A stretch of 64,000 nt of DNA from Ophioderma brevispina (GCA_023653785.1 JAMKCH010005374.1:1-64000), one strand, 5' to 3'; counted from the first letter of the stretch, positions 11,930 through 23,949 are shown. The notes: generated by a model not told the origin, from the letters alone. Program-made: numbers and translations.

Positions 11930-12339
11930 CTTTCCGACGCCAACATCAAAATGCTACAAGAACCATACGGTTCTTATCCGATTGCCACGAAAATTTGTTA
12001 CAGATAGAACTAACGACCCAAGGGCCCTAGAGGGTGTGACACAGATTTGGGTCCACAAATGTCCAGTGGGCCAATTAAAGGGGCATTCTTTGAAAATTTA
12101 CGGACTCTATATAAAAGCCTTTTTCTGCCACAGGAATAAGTGCAATAATCACCAGATATTTAGAAGAACCACTGACCAAGACCTCTAAGCGGGTGTACGG
12201 TCAGATGGGGTCAACGTCATGTGGGGCCGATTAAAGGGGCATTCGTCAAATTCTATAAATTCCTTATTGTTCCACAAATCATTGCTTATAATCACCAAGA
12301 CTGTTTCAGAAGAACGCTGACCCAAGGCCCTATGGGGGT
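11930..12339 (+). repeat. satellite S2, second array
   Basis: Two to three units of the family seen at 4850-6860 start with a pyrimidine tract and TCAAAATGCTACAAGAACC. They continue through CGATTGCCACGAAAATTTG, AACGACCCAAGG and GTGTGACACAGATTTGGG. The units here end with GGGGCATTC rather than GGTCACT, so this is a subfamily. Confidence 0.6.
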
Positions 12340-12800
12340 GTGTTACCAAAGAATTGCTCGAAGGGTCTGAAGGGGTCATTTTAAAGGGACACTTCCGGTC
12401 TGAATTCAAAACAATTCATATTGCTTATGCAAGGTACTCATGTCACGTGACTCATGCACAGGAAGCAGCTTGAGACCTTCATCAAAGATGTGCTCAAACA
12501 TGGGTGTCAAAGGTCATGAAAGAGGGCCACTTCCGGTCTTAATGGGAAAAATCTTCAAAAATTCATATATGTCATTTGCAGGGCATGGTACGTGACTCAT
12601 GCATATGAGAGCCAGCGTGAGACCCTCCACCAAAGTTGTGCTCAGGCAGGGGGTCAAAGGTAATTAAAGGGGAACTTCCGGTCTTAATGTGAAAAATCTT
12701 CAAAAAAAATTAATATCTGTCATTTGCAAGGGCTACCATTGCTCATGTGCCCCAGGCATCTGAAGCAAGCTTCAGAGTTCAGACTCTTCACAAATTGTGA
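12340..12800 (+). repeat. satellite S1, second array
   Basis: Four units of the ~115-150 bp family share CACGTGACTCATGCA, AGCTTGAGACC(T)TC, AAGTTGTGCTCA, GGGGTCAAAGGT(C)AT, GGGAACTTCCGGTCTTAAT and GGGAAAAATCTTCAAAAA. They are closer to each other than to the copies at 4.4 kb. They follow S2 units directly, as the copies at 4.4-5 kb also adjoin S2, so S1 and S2 behave as a composite repeat. Confidence 0.7.
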
Positions 12801-12894
12801 TGGTTATGGGGCAAGTTTTTGATCCACACGGCTAAGTTCGTGCTCTTTGAGCACATTTCAACAAAACATTTTTAACAATAAAAAAAGTAAAAAA

Positions 12895-12985
12895 AATCCC
12901 CTCTTTTTTTTTTTTTAACCGGGCACTGAAAGACACCCCCTTTTTTTAACCTGTCACTGAAAGACACCCTTTTTACTCTCAGTTG
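12895..12985 (+). repeat. short tandem duplication with T runs
   Basis: Two copies of AACC(G/T)G(G/T)CACTGAAAGACACCC, each beside a T run, lie ~45 bp apart. This is a minor local duplication at the left edge of the large duplicated module that follows. Confidence 0.6.
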
Positions 12986-13059
12986 ATGCCTCCAATTTTT
13001 ATCAAACTGAATGACCTCTTATTTCTATTCATGCTATCCCACGAAGACAAGCCCCGCTT

Positions 13060-15430
13060 GTTCACTGATGGGAACTTCAGAATATGGTTGCCACACTGGA
13101 ATGACCCGCTTTTTTTAACAAGTGTGAGTGCGCTCAGTGATTGGCCACACAGTTTTGCATCTCCTCAACAAATGCCACTTTTTTCACCTTAAAGGTTCTC
13201 AGCGAAAGCCCCCCTTATTTGAAAGTCAAATACGCACATCCCCGTTCAATTTCAATATATGAGTGCCACTACAAACCCCCTCCTACACCTCCCCCCCTTC
13301 CCGCTAACCCCTCCCCCCCTTCCTCTGAAATTGACACTCTTCCCCTATAACCATCTCTTTCCCACTCCCTCACCCCCCCCTATCCCCTAACGTGCCTAGC
13401 TCCATCTTTCACCATTGAAGCCTTTCCCACTTATTCCCCCTTCTAACCCATAGCGCCCAGGGCCTTAGACCCGTGCCCATGCAAAACCGTATATGAAAAT
13501 GGTTCTCAGAAATCTATTTCATACCTTCTATTTAGGTGCACAAATCACCCGCTTCTTACGAATTACTACCGTTTCAAATAGTCAACACCACACATCAATC
13601 TCCTCCCATTAATAGCAATTGCTTGTTCAGTCTGCTATTTCATACAACTTGGGCTGAACAACTTATGCAAACGTATTGCCAGGTAGTTATTTTGTGCTGC
13701 AGTGCATGTACAAAGGTCAGCTGCATGAATAATCTTGATCCAGGTAATATTACGTCATTAATCGAATCTTTGATTGGTCCTTTATCGGCTTGAAGATTGT
13801 CGCCCCGTTATTATGAAGAAAAAAACAACCCCCGCAAAGACTTGTTTGGCCATCAAAAACAAATTTCAGACTAAGCCACGATGATCCGGCTGTTATAACC
13901 GAAATCCGTTCTGCACTGCAGGCATCACTTGTCTTTTCAATGCGTTACACAAATAACAATGAAACCCGCCCAAGCAGCAGCTGCAGCACCTGCACTGGGC
14001 TCATTGCGTTTGGGGATTTCAGCCGAGTTTGGATTATGATACTAGTGCCATGCTATAGGCTATGTTTAAGTTCGTGGTGAAAAAATTCAAGCGAATCGTC
14101 TTGACCAAGACTAACTGAAAAACTTAGGCGAAGAGCAGCCATCACCAAGTCGTCAATTTAATCAGCCCACCCTAATACACTACATAAACATTAAGGAAAG
14201 CTTATTATGTATACTTTTCAGATTAGGCATGATGTGTGTGTGAAATTGCCAAGGTGGGCCGAAGGTGCGAAGGCGACCGAAGCGTGGTTTTTTTTGGGGC
14301 ATTTAGCCAAAAACATACCATTTTTGGGGCCAAAAAAATGATTTTTGTTTTGAGATATTGGTTATTTTTGACATCATATAACATGCCCCCATTAGGTGTA
14401 AGTAGTCTTTTCAGAACTATATGTGTCCCAACAAGCCAAAAATAAGCTTCTAAAGTTTACAAAATATACGAGTATAGGCGATCATGGGTTAAAAAAGATA
14501 CGTTGTTCTCAAATTCAGTTTCTAACACCTGAAAAATAGTTAAAAAACCTTTTAGCTTAGCATCAAAAACGTCTGTGTTTTTTATGACTCTAAATGAGCT
14601 GAAAATACTTGAGCTACCATTGGAAAGTCGGATGATTTAGGGGATTAGGTATGATGTGGGTACTACAAATATGAGCAAAGGTGAATTTTTGGGTCATTTT
14701 AGTCAAAAACATACATTCTTTTGGGTTTGGTTTTTAAAAATTAATAAAAAATGATTTTGAGATATTGATATGTTTTGACACTATATAACATGCCCCATCT
14801 ATTGTAAGTAGGTTTCAGAAATATATTGGTCTCAGAACGTCACAAAAAGCTTCTAAAGTTGCCTAAATATATAGTAGCTGAAGTTGAAAATGAGCGAAAA
14901 TGTGCATTTCTCAAATGTATGATTCCAAAAACATTGAAATAAGAGCTAAACTTAGCTAAGCTTCAAAAAAAATACAGTGTATCTATGTTCGAAATGTAGC
15001 TGAAAATACTTGAGCTACCATTGGCATTCACATTAGGTATGATGTGGAACTGCCATATGAGCAAAAGGTTGTTTTGGGTCATTTTAGTCAAAAATATACC
15101 ATTTTGGGGGGGTACACAAATTATTTTTGAGATATTGGTATTTGGACATATTTATAACATCTGGGCCCCACTATGTAAGTAGGTTCAGGACTATATTGTG
15201 TCTCAGAAGAAGCTCACAAAAGCTTCTAAAGTTGCCAAAATATCTAGTAAATGTATAGGGAATATTGAGCGAAAATGTGCACTTTTTCTCCAAATTTATG
15301 ATTCCAAAACTCTCTGAATAAGAGCTAACTTTAGCTGAAGACATTCACAAACATTCATGTTTTATGTTTGAAATTTAGCTCAACATACTTGGCAATACCC
15401 ACTTCAGTATTTGGGCCATTTTAGTCAAGT
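13060..15430 (+). repeat. duplicated module, unit A (head + satellite S5)
   Basis: This block is homologous to 15440-17900. The ~1.15-kb head contains GGAACTTC..ATATGGT, GGAATGACC, GTTTTGCATC, CTCAGCGAAAGCCCCC, CGCACATCCCCGT, GGGCCTTAG, CGTATATGAAAATGG, CAACACCACACATCAATCTC, TTGATTGGTC and CAGCAGCAGCTGCAGCA. From ~14215 it turns into ~3 units of a ~375-390 bp satellite (S5) with GATTAGGTATGATGTGG, GGTCATTTTAGTCAAAAACA, TTTTGAGATATTG, AACATGCCCCATCTA, AGCTTCTAAAGTTAC and GAAAATACTTGAGCTACCAT. No coding was found. Confidence 0.75.
13277..13400 (-). repeat. C-rich tract (G-rich on the minus strand), unit A only
   Basis: Repeated C runs of 4-8 bases separated by short T/A words. The minus strand therefore has many closely spaced G runs and could form a G-quadruplex, and the plus strand an i-motif. 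In unit B the homologous point (about 15655-15670) has only one CCCCCCCCCGGGCC junction, so the ~170-bp C-rich stretch is specific to unit A. Confidence 0.65.
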
Positions 15431-15439
15431 CAAAAACAT

Positions 15440-17900
15440 TCAATTTTGGTGAGTAATGGAACTTCGCATATGGTGCCATCATGAATGACCAGCTGTTTCA
15501 CCAACATGTGAAGAGCCTCAGTGATGGGCCCCCATGTTTTGCATCATCCTTCAACAAAGGACCCCCTGTTCTTTTTTCCCCTTAAAGTTCCTCAGCGAAA
15601 GCCCCCTACTTTGAAGTCCAAAAGTCCGCACATCCCCGTCACTTGCATCTATGAGTGCCCCCCCCGGGCCTTAGGCCAGTGCTCTTGCAAAAACGTATAT
15701 GAAAATGGTCTCAGAAATCTATTTATACCTTGCTAATATGTGCACAAATCACTCGCCGCATTACGAAATAATACCGGTTCACAATGTCAACACCACACAT
15801 CAATCTCCTCCCATACTAGCAATTGCGTGTTCAGTCTGCATTTCTAAACTTGGCGTGAACCACTTATGCACAATCCGTATTGCCAGGTTATGGGTTATTT
15901 TTTGTGCATGTTGCATGTACAAGGTCACGCTTCATGAATAATCTGGATCCAGTATATTACGTCATGGATCGCATCGTTTGATTGGTCATTAGGCGTGCTT
16001 GAAGATTGTCGAACGTATATGGAACAAACAACCCCCCGCAACAGATTTTTGGCAATCACCAACAAATTTCAAGACTAGCCAAGCTGACGCTAACCGAAAT
16101 CCGTCTTGACCGCGATCCACTTGTCTTTTCAATTGCGGTAAAAATAACAATGAAGACCCACAGCAGCAGCAGCTGCAGCACTGCAACTGGCATCATTGGT
16201 TGTGGGATTTTCAGCCGAGTTTGGAGTTATGATACTAGTAGCCATGCTTATAGGCTATGATTTCAACAGTCCGCTGGTGAAAAAAAATTAAAGCGGAATC
16301 GTCTTGACCAAAGACTAAAGAACTAGCCGAAGAAGCACGCATCAACAATTAGTCAATTTAATAGTCCCACCCTAACATAACCTACATTAAGACATTAATG
16401 GAAAGCTTATTAGGTCTACTTTCAGATTAGGCATGAGGTGAAATTGCCAATGTGGACCGAAGGGGTGTGGGGGCATTTTAGCCAAAAGAGCATCCATTTT
16501 GGGAAAAAATGATTTTGCGATCTTGGTATTTTTGAAATCTATATAACATGCCCCATCTAGGTAAGTAGGTTTCAGAACTATATTGTGTCCCAATAAGCAC
16601 ACAATAAGCTTCTAAAGTTACAAAAAATTACAGTAAGTATAGGCGATAATGGGTTCAAAAAATAAGTTTTCTCAAAGTCATGTTTCTAACACCTGAAAAA
16701 ATAGGTGAAACTTTAGCTTAGCATCAAAACGTCTGTGTTTTCTGTCTAATTGAGCTGAAAATACTTGAAAAACCATTGGCATTCGGAATTAGTATGATGT
16801 AGGATACTACAAATATGAGGCAAAGGTGATTTTTGGGGTCATTTTAGTCAAAAACATACATTTTTTGGGTAAAAAATGATTTGAGATATTGATATTTTGA
16901 ATCTCTATATAACATGCCCCATCTAGGTAAGTAGGTTTCAGAAATATTGTGTTTTCCCAACAGCACACAATAATCTTCTAAAGTTTACAAATATACAGTC
17001 AGTATAGGCATAATGGGTAAACATAATAGTTTTTCCCTCAATTCAATGTTTCTAAATATCTGAAAAATATGTAAACTTTTAGTCGTTCGCTCACAAACGT
17101 CTGTGTTTTATGCTCTAAAACTAATGCTAAAATATTGAGTCTAACCATGTTGATCAGCGGAATAGGTATGATGTGGTACTAACCAATATAAGCCAAAGGT
17201 GATTTTTTGTTCATTTTAGTAGTCAAAAACATACCTGTTTTGGGTAAAAAATGATTTTTATGAGATATTGATATTTTTGCCATCTATATACATTCCCCAT
17301 CTATGGAAGTATGTTTCAGAACTTATTGTTCCAAAGCTCACAAAAAGCTTCTAAAGTTACCAAAATATATAGTAAGTATAGGAAATATTGAGCGAAAAGG
17401 AAAATGTGCATTTGTTCTCAAAATTATGATTCAAAAACCTGAATATAGAGTAAACTTAGCGAAGAAGTCAAAACATACAATGTGTTATGTCGAATTGAGC
17501 TGAAAATACTGAGCTACCATTGGCATTCACATTAGGTATGATGTGGAACTGCATAATAGGAGCCAAAGGTGTTTGGTCATTAGTCAAAAAATTATACATT
17601 TGGGGTACAAATTATTTTGAGATATTAGATGTTTGGAATATTTATAACATGGCCCCATCTATGTAAGTGGTTCGAACTAATTGTGTCTCAGAAGCTCACA
17701 AAAGCTTCTAAAGTTGCCAAGAATAATAGTAAAGTATAGGAAAGGATGAGCAAAAATGTGCATTTTTTCTCAATTTATGAGTCCAAAACTGAATAGAGCT
17801 AAACTTTAGGCAGAAGAATTCAAAACATTATGTTTTATGTTTGAAATTAGCGCAAATACTTGCAATACCATTCAAGATATTTTGGGCCATTTTAGTTGAA
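15440..17900 (+). repeat. duplicated module, unit B (head + satellite S5)
   Basis: Second copy of the module, offset by ~2.2 kb from unit A. Homologous landmarks are the same. S5 units here start near 16428, 16788, 17164 and 17535, with a partial one near 17870, so B has about one more satellite unit than A. The two units are similar over the head, with many single-base indels. A 'head plus tandem repeats' layout is known for some non-autonomous rolling-circle and other satellite-bearing transposons. Whether this is one is inference. Confidence 0.75.
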
Positions 17901-18365
17901 AAAATCCATTTTGGGAGATAAAAAAAATTGGTTTAAAATGCTTTTCTTTGTTAACATTTTAAAACTTATAAGCTTTTTAGAGTTTTACAAAATACAAAAG
18001 TTAGTATAGGTGATGTTGACTGGAAATTTGTGTTTTTCAAAATCATGTGTAGGAAAGGTACTTGAAAGTAAAAACATAAGTACCTTTCAAAATTGTCAAT
18101 ATTAGGCAAGTGTAAATTCTACCCCGCTAACATTGGCAATATTTGACAAATACATAAATATAAGGTCTTGGACATTGCTTTTTATGAAATGTTGTCTCGC
18201 GTAGGATGTAATGAATAGCTTACTACTTGCACATAAATAAAGACCGAATACGATACAAAACGTATGTATCGGGCACAATCTTGAAAAAAAATACCTTTGT
18301 CCATGTTTAGTTGGTCTGATGATATCCCCTTATCAATTGACAGTGACCCCCCCCCTTCCGGAACC
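17901..18365. other. spacer to hAT-like element
   Basis: AT-rich DNA between the S5 array and the transposon. AAAGGTACTTGAAAG near 18054 and AAGTACCTTTCAAAA near 18080 form a short imperfect inverted repeat. No gene. Confidence 0.4.
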
Positions 18366-18373
18366 ATGTATGT

Positions 18374-19857
18374 AGGGTTGCAAAGGGGTGGAAAGGTTCC
18401 GGGAATTTTGGAAACTTCCGGAAACTTTCCAGGAATTTTTGAAGGGGGGGGGGGGCCCATACATTTTCAGGGGGACAATTAAAAATTTAAAAATTATTAA
18501 GTTTTAAACATTTTAAAAAAAATCGTCATCCCAGGAATTTGTTTTTATGTTAGGCATTTCTTCTATTATGTTCGTTTGTGCTAATTAAAGGTCTTTTGCC
18601 TTTGCAACAAGAGATGTTGGGGCATCATACATTTCGTCACATGTAGCGATTTCCACAAGATAAGACCCCAATAGAGTTCTATTTGGATACAGAAAAATGC
18701 CTTCAAGTGAACACAAAGGCGATTTGATGTGCTGAATTGTATTTGCTCAGGACTATAGGAATTATTAGGGAAATTTCCACAATTTTTGTAGCATAGAAAT
18801 AATTTCAGCTTAATCCTTGACATGGGGATATGTTTATAGAAAAGCTTTACACTTAGAGCAAATCGAAATGTGAAATCTCTTGTTGCACCTTTTAGAATAT
18901 GGACATACAATGTAGTGTACATGCCAATTAATGAAGGCTTTTATTTAGTTTTACAAGTAATATTATTTTCAGATTATCAGAAACAAAGGTTCTCTATAGT
19001 AGATCTAGGGTCTCCAGGGGCACACCTACAACCACGGAAAAGCCAAAAGCATGATGGTCGAAATGCACATTCAATACCACAAACAAATAAAAAACTAGAA
19101 ATTAAAAAAAGGAAAACTTAAAAAAAAAATAACATGTTTTTGTTTAAATGCATTTTTGCTGTTAAGGAACCTTTGAATTTGACTTGAGTTAAATGGTTTT
19201 CTATTACGCATCCTCAGACAATCTAGTCATTTGAATAGATTTTTTTATGAGTGCACACTTTGCTAAGCCCTAACTTAGGACAATTGGGTTGGACCATGTG
19301 CACGTAAAATTAACCCCAAATGGGCTACAAAATAAAAAAAATGTGGAAATTTGGATGTCCAAAACAAATCTGATGAAATCGGCACACTTGATTGGCGATT
19401 GATTTCCATTGAAAAATGTTCATGGCTGTACAGAAAGAAGTGTTCAAAACCCATTTAAGTTAAATTGAAGTTGATTTTGAAGAACATTAAGTCCAAATCT
19501 AAAGTAAACTCAAGGTGGGTTCATGCATGGTTTACATAATAAAGACAAGTGCCACCAGTGAGTGAAAAAATAGAAAATAACACTAATCCAAACATGTATT
19601 GTTTTGTAAAGAGTTGGTGATTCAGTTATTCATTTTGTCAGTTGTTTAAAACATGCTTGTTTGTGCTTGTATGTTCTATGAAGGCATTTCAGCAGTTAAG
19701 AGTAATATCCTAAAACTGAATAGCATTTGAATTATTTTTTTGAGAGATTGTTTTGAAAATTCCCAAAATTTCCCGAAATTCCCATAAATTCTTGTTAATT
19801 CCCAAAATTTCCATGGAATGTTTCCGCTGAACAATTCCCGGGATTTTGCAACGCCAC
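18374..19857. mobile_element. hAT-like DNA transposon remnant with 8-bp TSD
   Basis: The interval is flanked by perfect 8-bp direct repeats ATGTATGT (18366-18373 and 19858-19865), the target-duplication size of hAT transposons. The left end starts AGGGTTGCAAA and the right end reads TTTTGCAACGCC, giving short inverted ends. Both ends continue into stretches of GGGAATTTT/CCCAAAATT words in opposite orientation. The right end matches 61619-61740 in reverse complement, including TTGTTTTGAAAATTCCC and CATAAATTC. No transposase is visible in ~1.48 kb. A 113-codon minus-strand frame (18581-18922) has no DDE or zinc-finger signature. I call it a non-autonomous or decayed copy. Confidence 0.72.
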
Positions 19858-19865
19858 ATGTATGT

Positions 19866-21500
19866 GAAATCCTTTTTGTTAAAGATTTGTGGCTAATAAG
19901 AGCTGGTATTTTTTATATGATGTTACTATTCTTCACTAAAGAAGTTAGTGCGAGAAAATATTACATTACTGATTATGTATATTACAGGTAGACAAAACTC
20001 CTGTTTTGGTGTAAAGTTAGTTGTTCATATCGGGCCAAATTGGTACAGTCAAAACAGTTGCAAACCATATTTGACTGTCATTAGATTAGTTAAAAATATC
20101 GATTTGGGATCGCTTTTATTTTTTTTCTTTTTTTCTGTGTGCGGATTTAGTGTAATTTTCTATCTCTTTTCTATCTCTGAGCCATTTTTTGTGAAAATTT
20201 CTTAGTAAGTCAAAAATGAAATGAAGCTGTGTTTAAAATGAGCCCAATTTTTGATGCATGTTTTATTTATTGGATGTTATCTGTGTGATTTGGTTTCCTA
20301 TACCATTATATCAGGGAAGTATATGATATAATATAATATGGTGGTTTTTTTAAACGGATTTCAGAAAAAGAAATGCCCATTTTCGGATTATAACACCAAG
20401 CCATAATATCAAAAATTACAGTATCATTTTTTAATTTAGAATGAAGATCTTCATAAAGTGCATTTCAGTATGTAAACGAAATTCATCTTCGACTCATTTA
20501 AAGAGCAAGATTTACATAAGCTTTGCTCTGAAGGAATCTTTGAAAATGATGCTCCTTTTCTCAGTATCATTCGTAAATGAGCAGTTTCGAACTTAGTAAA
20601 GGTGATTGCAAGCAGCCACAAACATGATGATGTAAATTTTCCAAAACAAAATAATCTTTGAAAAGGACAATATGACACACAAGTACGAAAATATGAAAAA
20701 AAGACATATGAAAAGGCAAACCCTTAAAAGAGCTAAAAAGGAAAAAAAAAAGATTTTGCGAGCGGAGCGGAATATGAGGGTTTTTTGACCAAATTAATAT
20801 TTAGTTTTTCCCCAAAGGCCTTTACAAATTTTGGTAAAAAAGTCCACTTTGCAAATTTCCCACCCTTTTTTGAGGAACGGTAAAGTTGGGGAAGTCCCCT
20901 TTTGAAAAAGTCGCCCCCTAAAAAATACTGTTTATGGGCCCGGTGTTGTTAGGTAATTTCAAAGTTACTCATCCAGTCTCCAATAATGCATTAGATACTT
21001 TGATAACTTTTTAAAGTTTTTTATAGAAGACTTGAATAGTTATTTTGCAGGCTAACCGGCGCAGCGCAGCATGGAATATGGGCAAAATAAGTCATGTGAA
21101 ATTCATTTGCAACCGAAAGTACGTACTGCCAAGAAACAAACCAAACAACTGAATAGCGTAAGGGTAACTATAACACTTTCTATTCCAACAATTTTGATCA
21201 AGGTTGTTACAAGGTTATATCTTTGTACAGCCACTGCGGTTTTATTCATAAAAAGTAATGTATGTTGATGGCATTTTATCCAAGTGGATATCTAGTCTGG
21301 AGTGGGAAAGAGGGAGAAATGCCAAAAAATTGACCAAAATTTTAAAAAGTATTGTGCCATTATTTTGCCAAAAAAGCATACAAAATTTGTATAAACTCGC
21401 ACAAGACTTTATAAAATACGTAAAAATACACGTATTCTGGCCTTAAATCACAAATTCAATCAAACTGCAATAACATTTGTGAACACTTGCCAATGATTTC
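19866..21500. other. no recognisable gene
   Basis: AT-rich sequence with a CG-bearing patch at 20755-20950 (GCGAGCGGAGCGGAATATG). No exon, RNA or repeat could be delimited. Confidence 0.4.
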
Positions 21501-21520
21501 TTAAATTGAAAAGAATTCAC

Positions 21521-21708
21521 CCCCCCCAGTGTTAAATCGACACAAGGCGTGTGTTTGCCGGGGTGGTTTTTATGTACCACTGAGCTTGTCTCGCCCGTCG
21601 TAGTACGAGTTTGTAGTTTTTCAGACCATAGTACATGAGCCTCCCGCCAGTGACAGTGATGGCAGTGTGCTGTCCCTTGTGTGGGCGCCACACAACAAGC
21701 AGGAGAAT
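21521..21708 (-). CDS. candidate internal exon, Cys/His-rich, unidentified
   Basis: On the minus strand an acceptor-like AATGTAACAG precedes an open ~188-bp block that ends at GGG followed by GTGAAT, a possible donor. The block is near 50% GC while its surroundings are ~33%, which favours coding. Read with the first two bases completing a codon, it includes SPACCVAP and HCHHCHWREAHVL, then VHKNHPGKHTPCVDLTL. The C-x2-C, HCHHCHW cluster could bind metal, but I recognise no family. The frame continues past the donor, so the right edge is uncertain. It could also be a conserved non-coding or transposon-derived block. Confidence 0.3.
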
Positions 21709-22079
21709 CTGTTACATTGAATACAGTTTCCATAAAATCGCAACACACTTACATCCAATCGCATAAGAATTTGTTAAAATGCCACAGGATTCTTAAAAAT
21801 CAATAGGGTTTGATAAAGTCTTGAGGAAATAGAAAAAAAAATCTTGGAGGAATTTTGATAATTGAATGACATTTCACAAGAATCTCTCAAAATAGCATAA
21901 AATTTCAAAGAAACAACGGTTAATTTCTCAAATACATGTATCTTTAGATTCATTAGACTGATGTGATTTACCAATTCCCCAGGGACATGGGGCCTTTTTA
22001 AGCGGTGAGTAGACATATTCTAAAATCTACTTATCAAGATACCATTATCTCAAAAAATTCATATTGTTGCCCAGAAACA
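21709..22079. other. no recognisable feature
   Basis: AT-rich spacer between the exon candidate and the inverted satellite copy. Nothing is supported. Confidence 0.4.
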
Positions 22080-22985
22080 TGTTTGTGACTAAGTATTGGT
22101 TGGGTGGGGGCCCAATCTTATAGTCAACATAATAATAATGAAATGCCAATGGATTCAGTATTTTCAGCTAAATTTAGAGCAAAAACATGGATGTTTTATG
22201 CGTAGCTAAAGATTAACTATATTCAGCTTTTAGAAACTCAATTTGAGAAGTGGAAAAAACATATATGTTCACTCAATATCGCATTATACTTACTATATTT
22301 TGTAAACTTTAGAAGTTTATCGTGAGCTTCTGGGACACAACTAGTTCTGAAACCTACTAAAAGATGGGGCACATGTATATGATGTCAAAAATTTACATAT
22401 CGCAAAAATCATTTTTTTAACCAAAAAATGTATGTTTTTGACAAAGGACCCACAAATTTCCTTTGGCTCATATTGGGCCAAGTTCCACATCATACCTAAA
22501 CTTAATGCCAATTGTAGCCTCAAGTATGTTTATTTTAAGCTCAATTTAGAGCATAAAAACAACAAACATTTTGAATGCTAACTAAAAGTTTCAACTATTG
22601 TTTTCCAGGTTTTAAGAAACATGAATTTGAGAAAAACGTATATTTTCACCCAATATTATCGCCTATACGTTACTGTATATTTTACAACTTTAGAAGCTTA
22701 TTGTGAGCTTCTGGGCTGCAATATCTGTTTTAAACCTATTTACATAGATGGGGCATGTAAATCGATGCAACCATACCAAATACTCAGTCCTCAAAATTTC
22801 ATATTTTTTTTGCCCAAAAATGTCTGCTTTGGCTAAAATGCCCCAAAAACCACCTACGGCCCACATTGGCAATTTCACATCATCAATGCCTAATCTACAG
22901 TAGAGACTAAAAGCTTTTCAATTGATGCATGATGTAGGTTTATGTAGGGTGGGACTATTTAATAAAACTCCGAAATAAGCCACTA
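22080..22985 (-). repeat. satellite S5 with partial head, inverted copy
   Basis: The reverse complement of this block matches the S5 units of 14.2-17.9 kb (CACATCATACCTAA, ATGCCAATTG, GTATGTTTTTGAC, CAAAAATCATTTTTT, GATGGGGCA, TTCTGAAACCTA, AACTTTAGAAG). It also includes ~100 bp of the adjoining head (TAGTCCCACCCTA, AAAGCTTTT, GATTAGGCAT). Homology ends near 22985 at AATAGTCCCACCCTA read on the minus strand, which may mark a true end of the mobile unit. About two S5 units are present. Confidence 0.75.
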
Positions 22986-23949
22986 TTGGGGAGTTCCACC
23001 ACTACTCTCCTAACTGTAATCTTACAAATATGTTGCTATAGTACTCACCTTCAGGTGGGGCAATTTCTCATGCATTAAGAAGTTGTCCTTCCACCATCTC
23101 CCTCAGTTCACTGATGGCTACCAGGGTTGGTTTGGGTTTTGGAATCTAATAAAAACAACAACCAACTAAAGCCTGTGTAATATTTGTGAAGCACAATTTA
23201 TGGACTCTCCACAGACTTTCAAGAAACAAGAGCCTACAATAAGCAGTAGCTCAATAACCAGGGGAGGGCAGGGCAAAATCCCAATTTTGACCTCGCCTTG
23301 GTTTTAACACGTAAAAGTGCAATCTTGACGAAAAATTCTGAATTTTTTACAAATGTTGTTAAGGAATATTTAGTCCTTTAAATATAATCCAAAAACCCGT
23401 TGGAGTTGGAAGAATCAACTCCTTGGAAGTGTTAATTCTGGTTTTTTTTTTGCACTAATACTGAACGAGGACGAAGTCCGTAGTGGGTCATGGAACACCC
23501 ATGACCGACCCACATCATCAAAGCCCCAATTAGTTTGTGGTTTTCAGCTGTATTGTTTTAATTTCTTTTGACATTTTTGGTGGAGTTTCTATAATGAATG
23601 AGACTTGGCCGTCACCACGCCGTGCTCAATAACACTTAAATTTTTCTGGTTGTTTTGACAATTTGACCTCAATGCCTTTGACCTCTTAACTTTTGTCATC
23701 ACAAAAACGATGTAACTTATAAAACTGTTCTCGAACACTGACTTTTGACAGGTGGACTTTGACCTGAAATGCAGTTTATACTATACTACCCCACAATCAT
23801 TGTAATGCAGTTCAATTATAATTGGAACCAGCCAAATGCAAATTTTTAAAAAAATAAAAATTTGTGTAACCTAAAAATCTATATACAGTCCCCTCACAAA
23901 CACATACATTGCTTGCTCACAACAACACACACACACCCCTTACACACCA
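22986..23949. other. spacer with a small hairpin
   Basis: No gene. GGTCATGG..CCATGACC near 23487-23508 is a perfect 8-bp stem with a 5-base loop, flanked by further partial pairing (GTGGGTC/GACCCAC). A CA-rich microsatellite lies at 23920-23960. Confidence 0.45.

Noticed and set aside
23460..23510. Hammerhead-like ribozyme (CTGAACGAGGACGAAG)
   Set aside because: The conserved CUGAUGA core and the GAAA box in the proper arrangement are missing.
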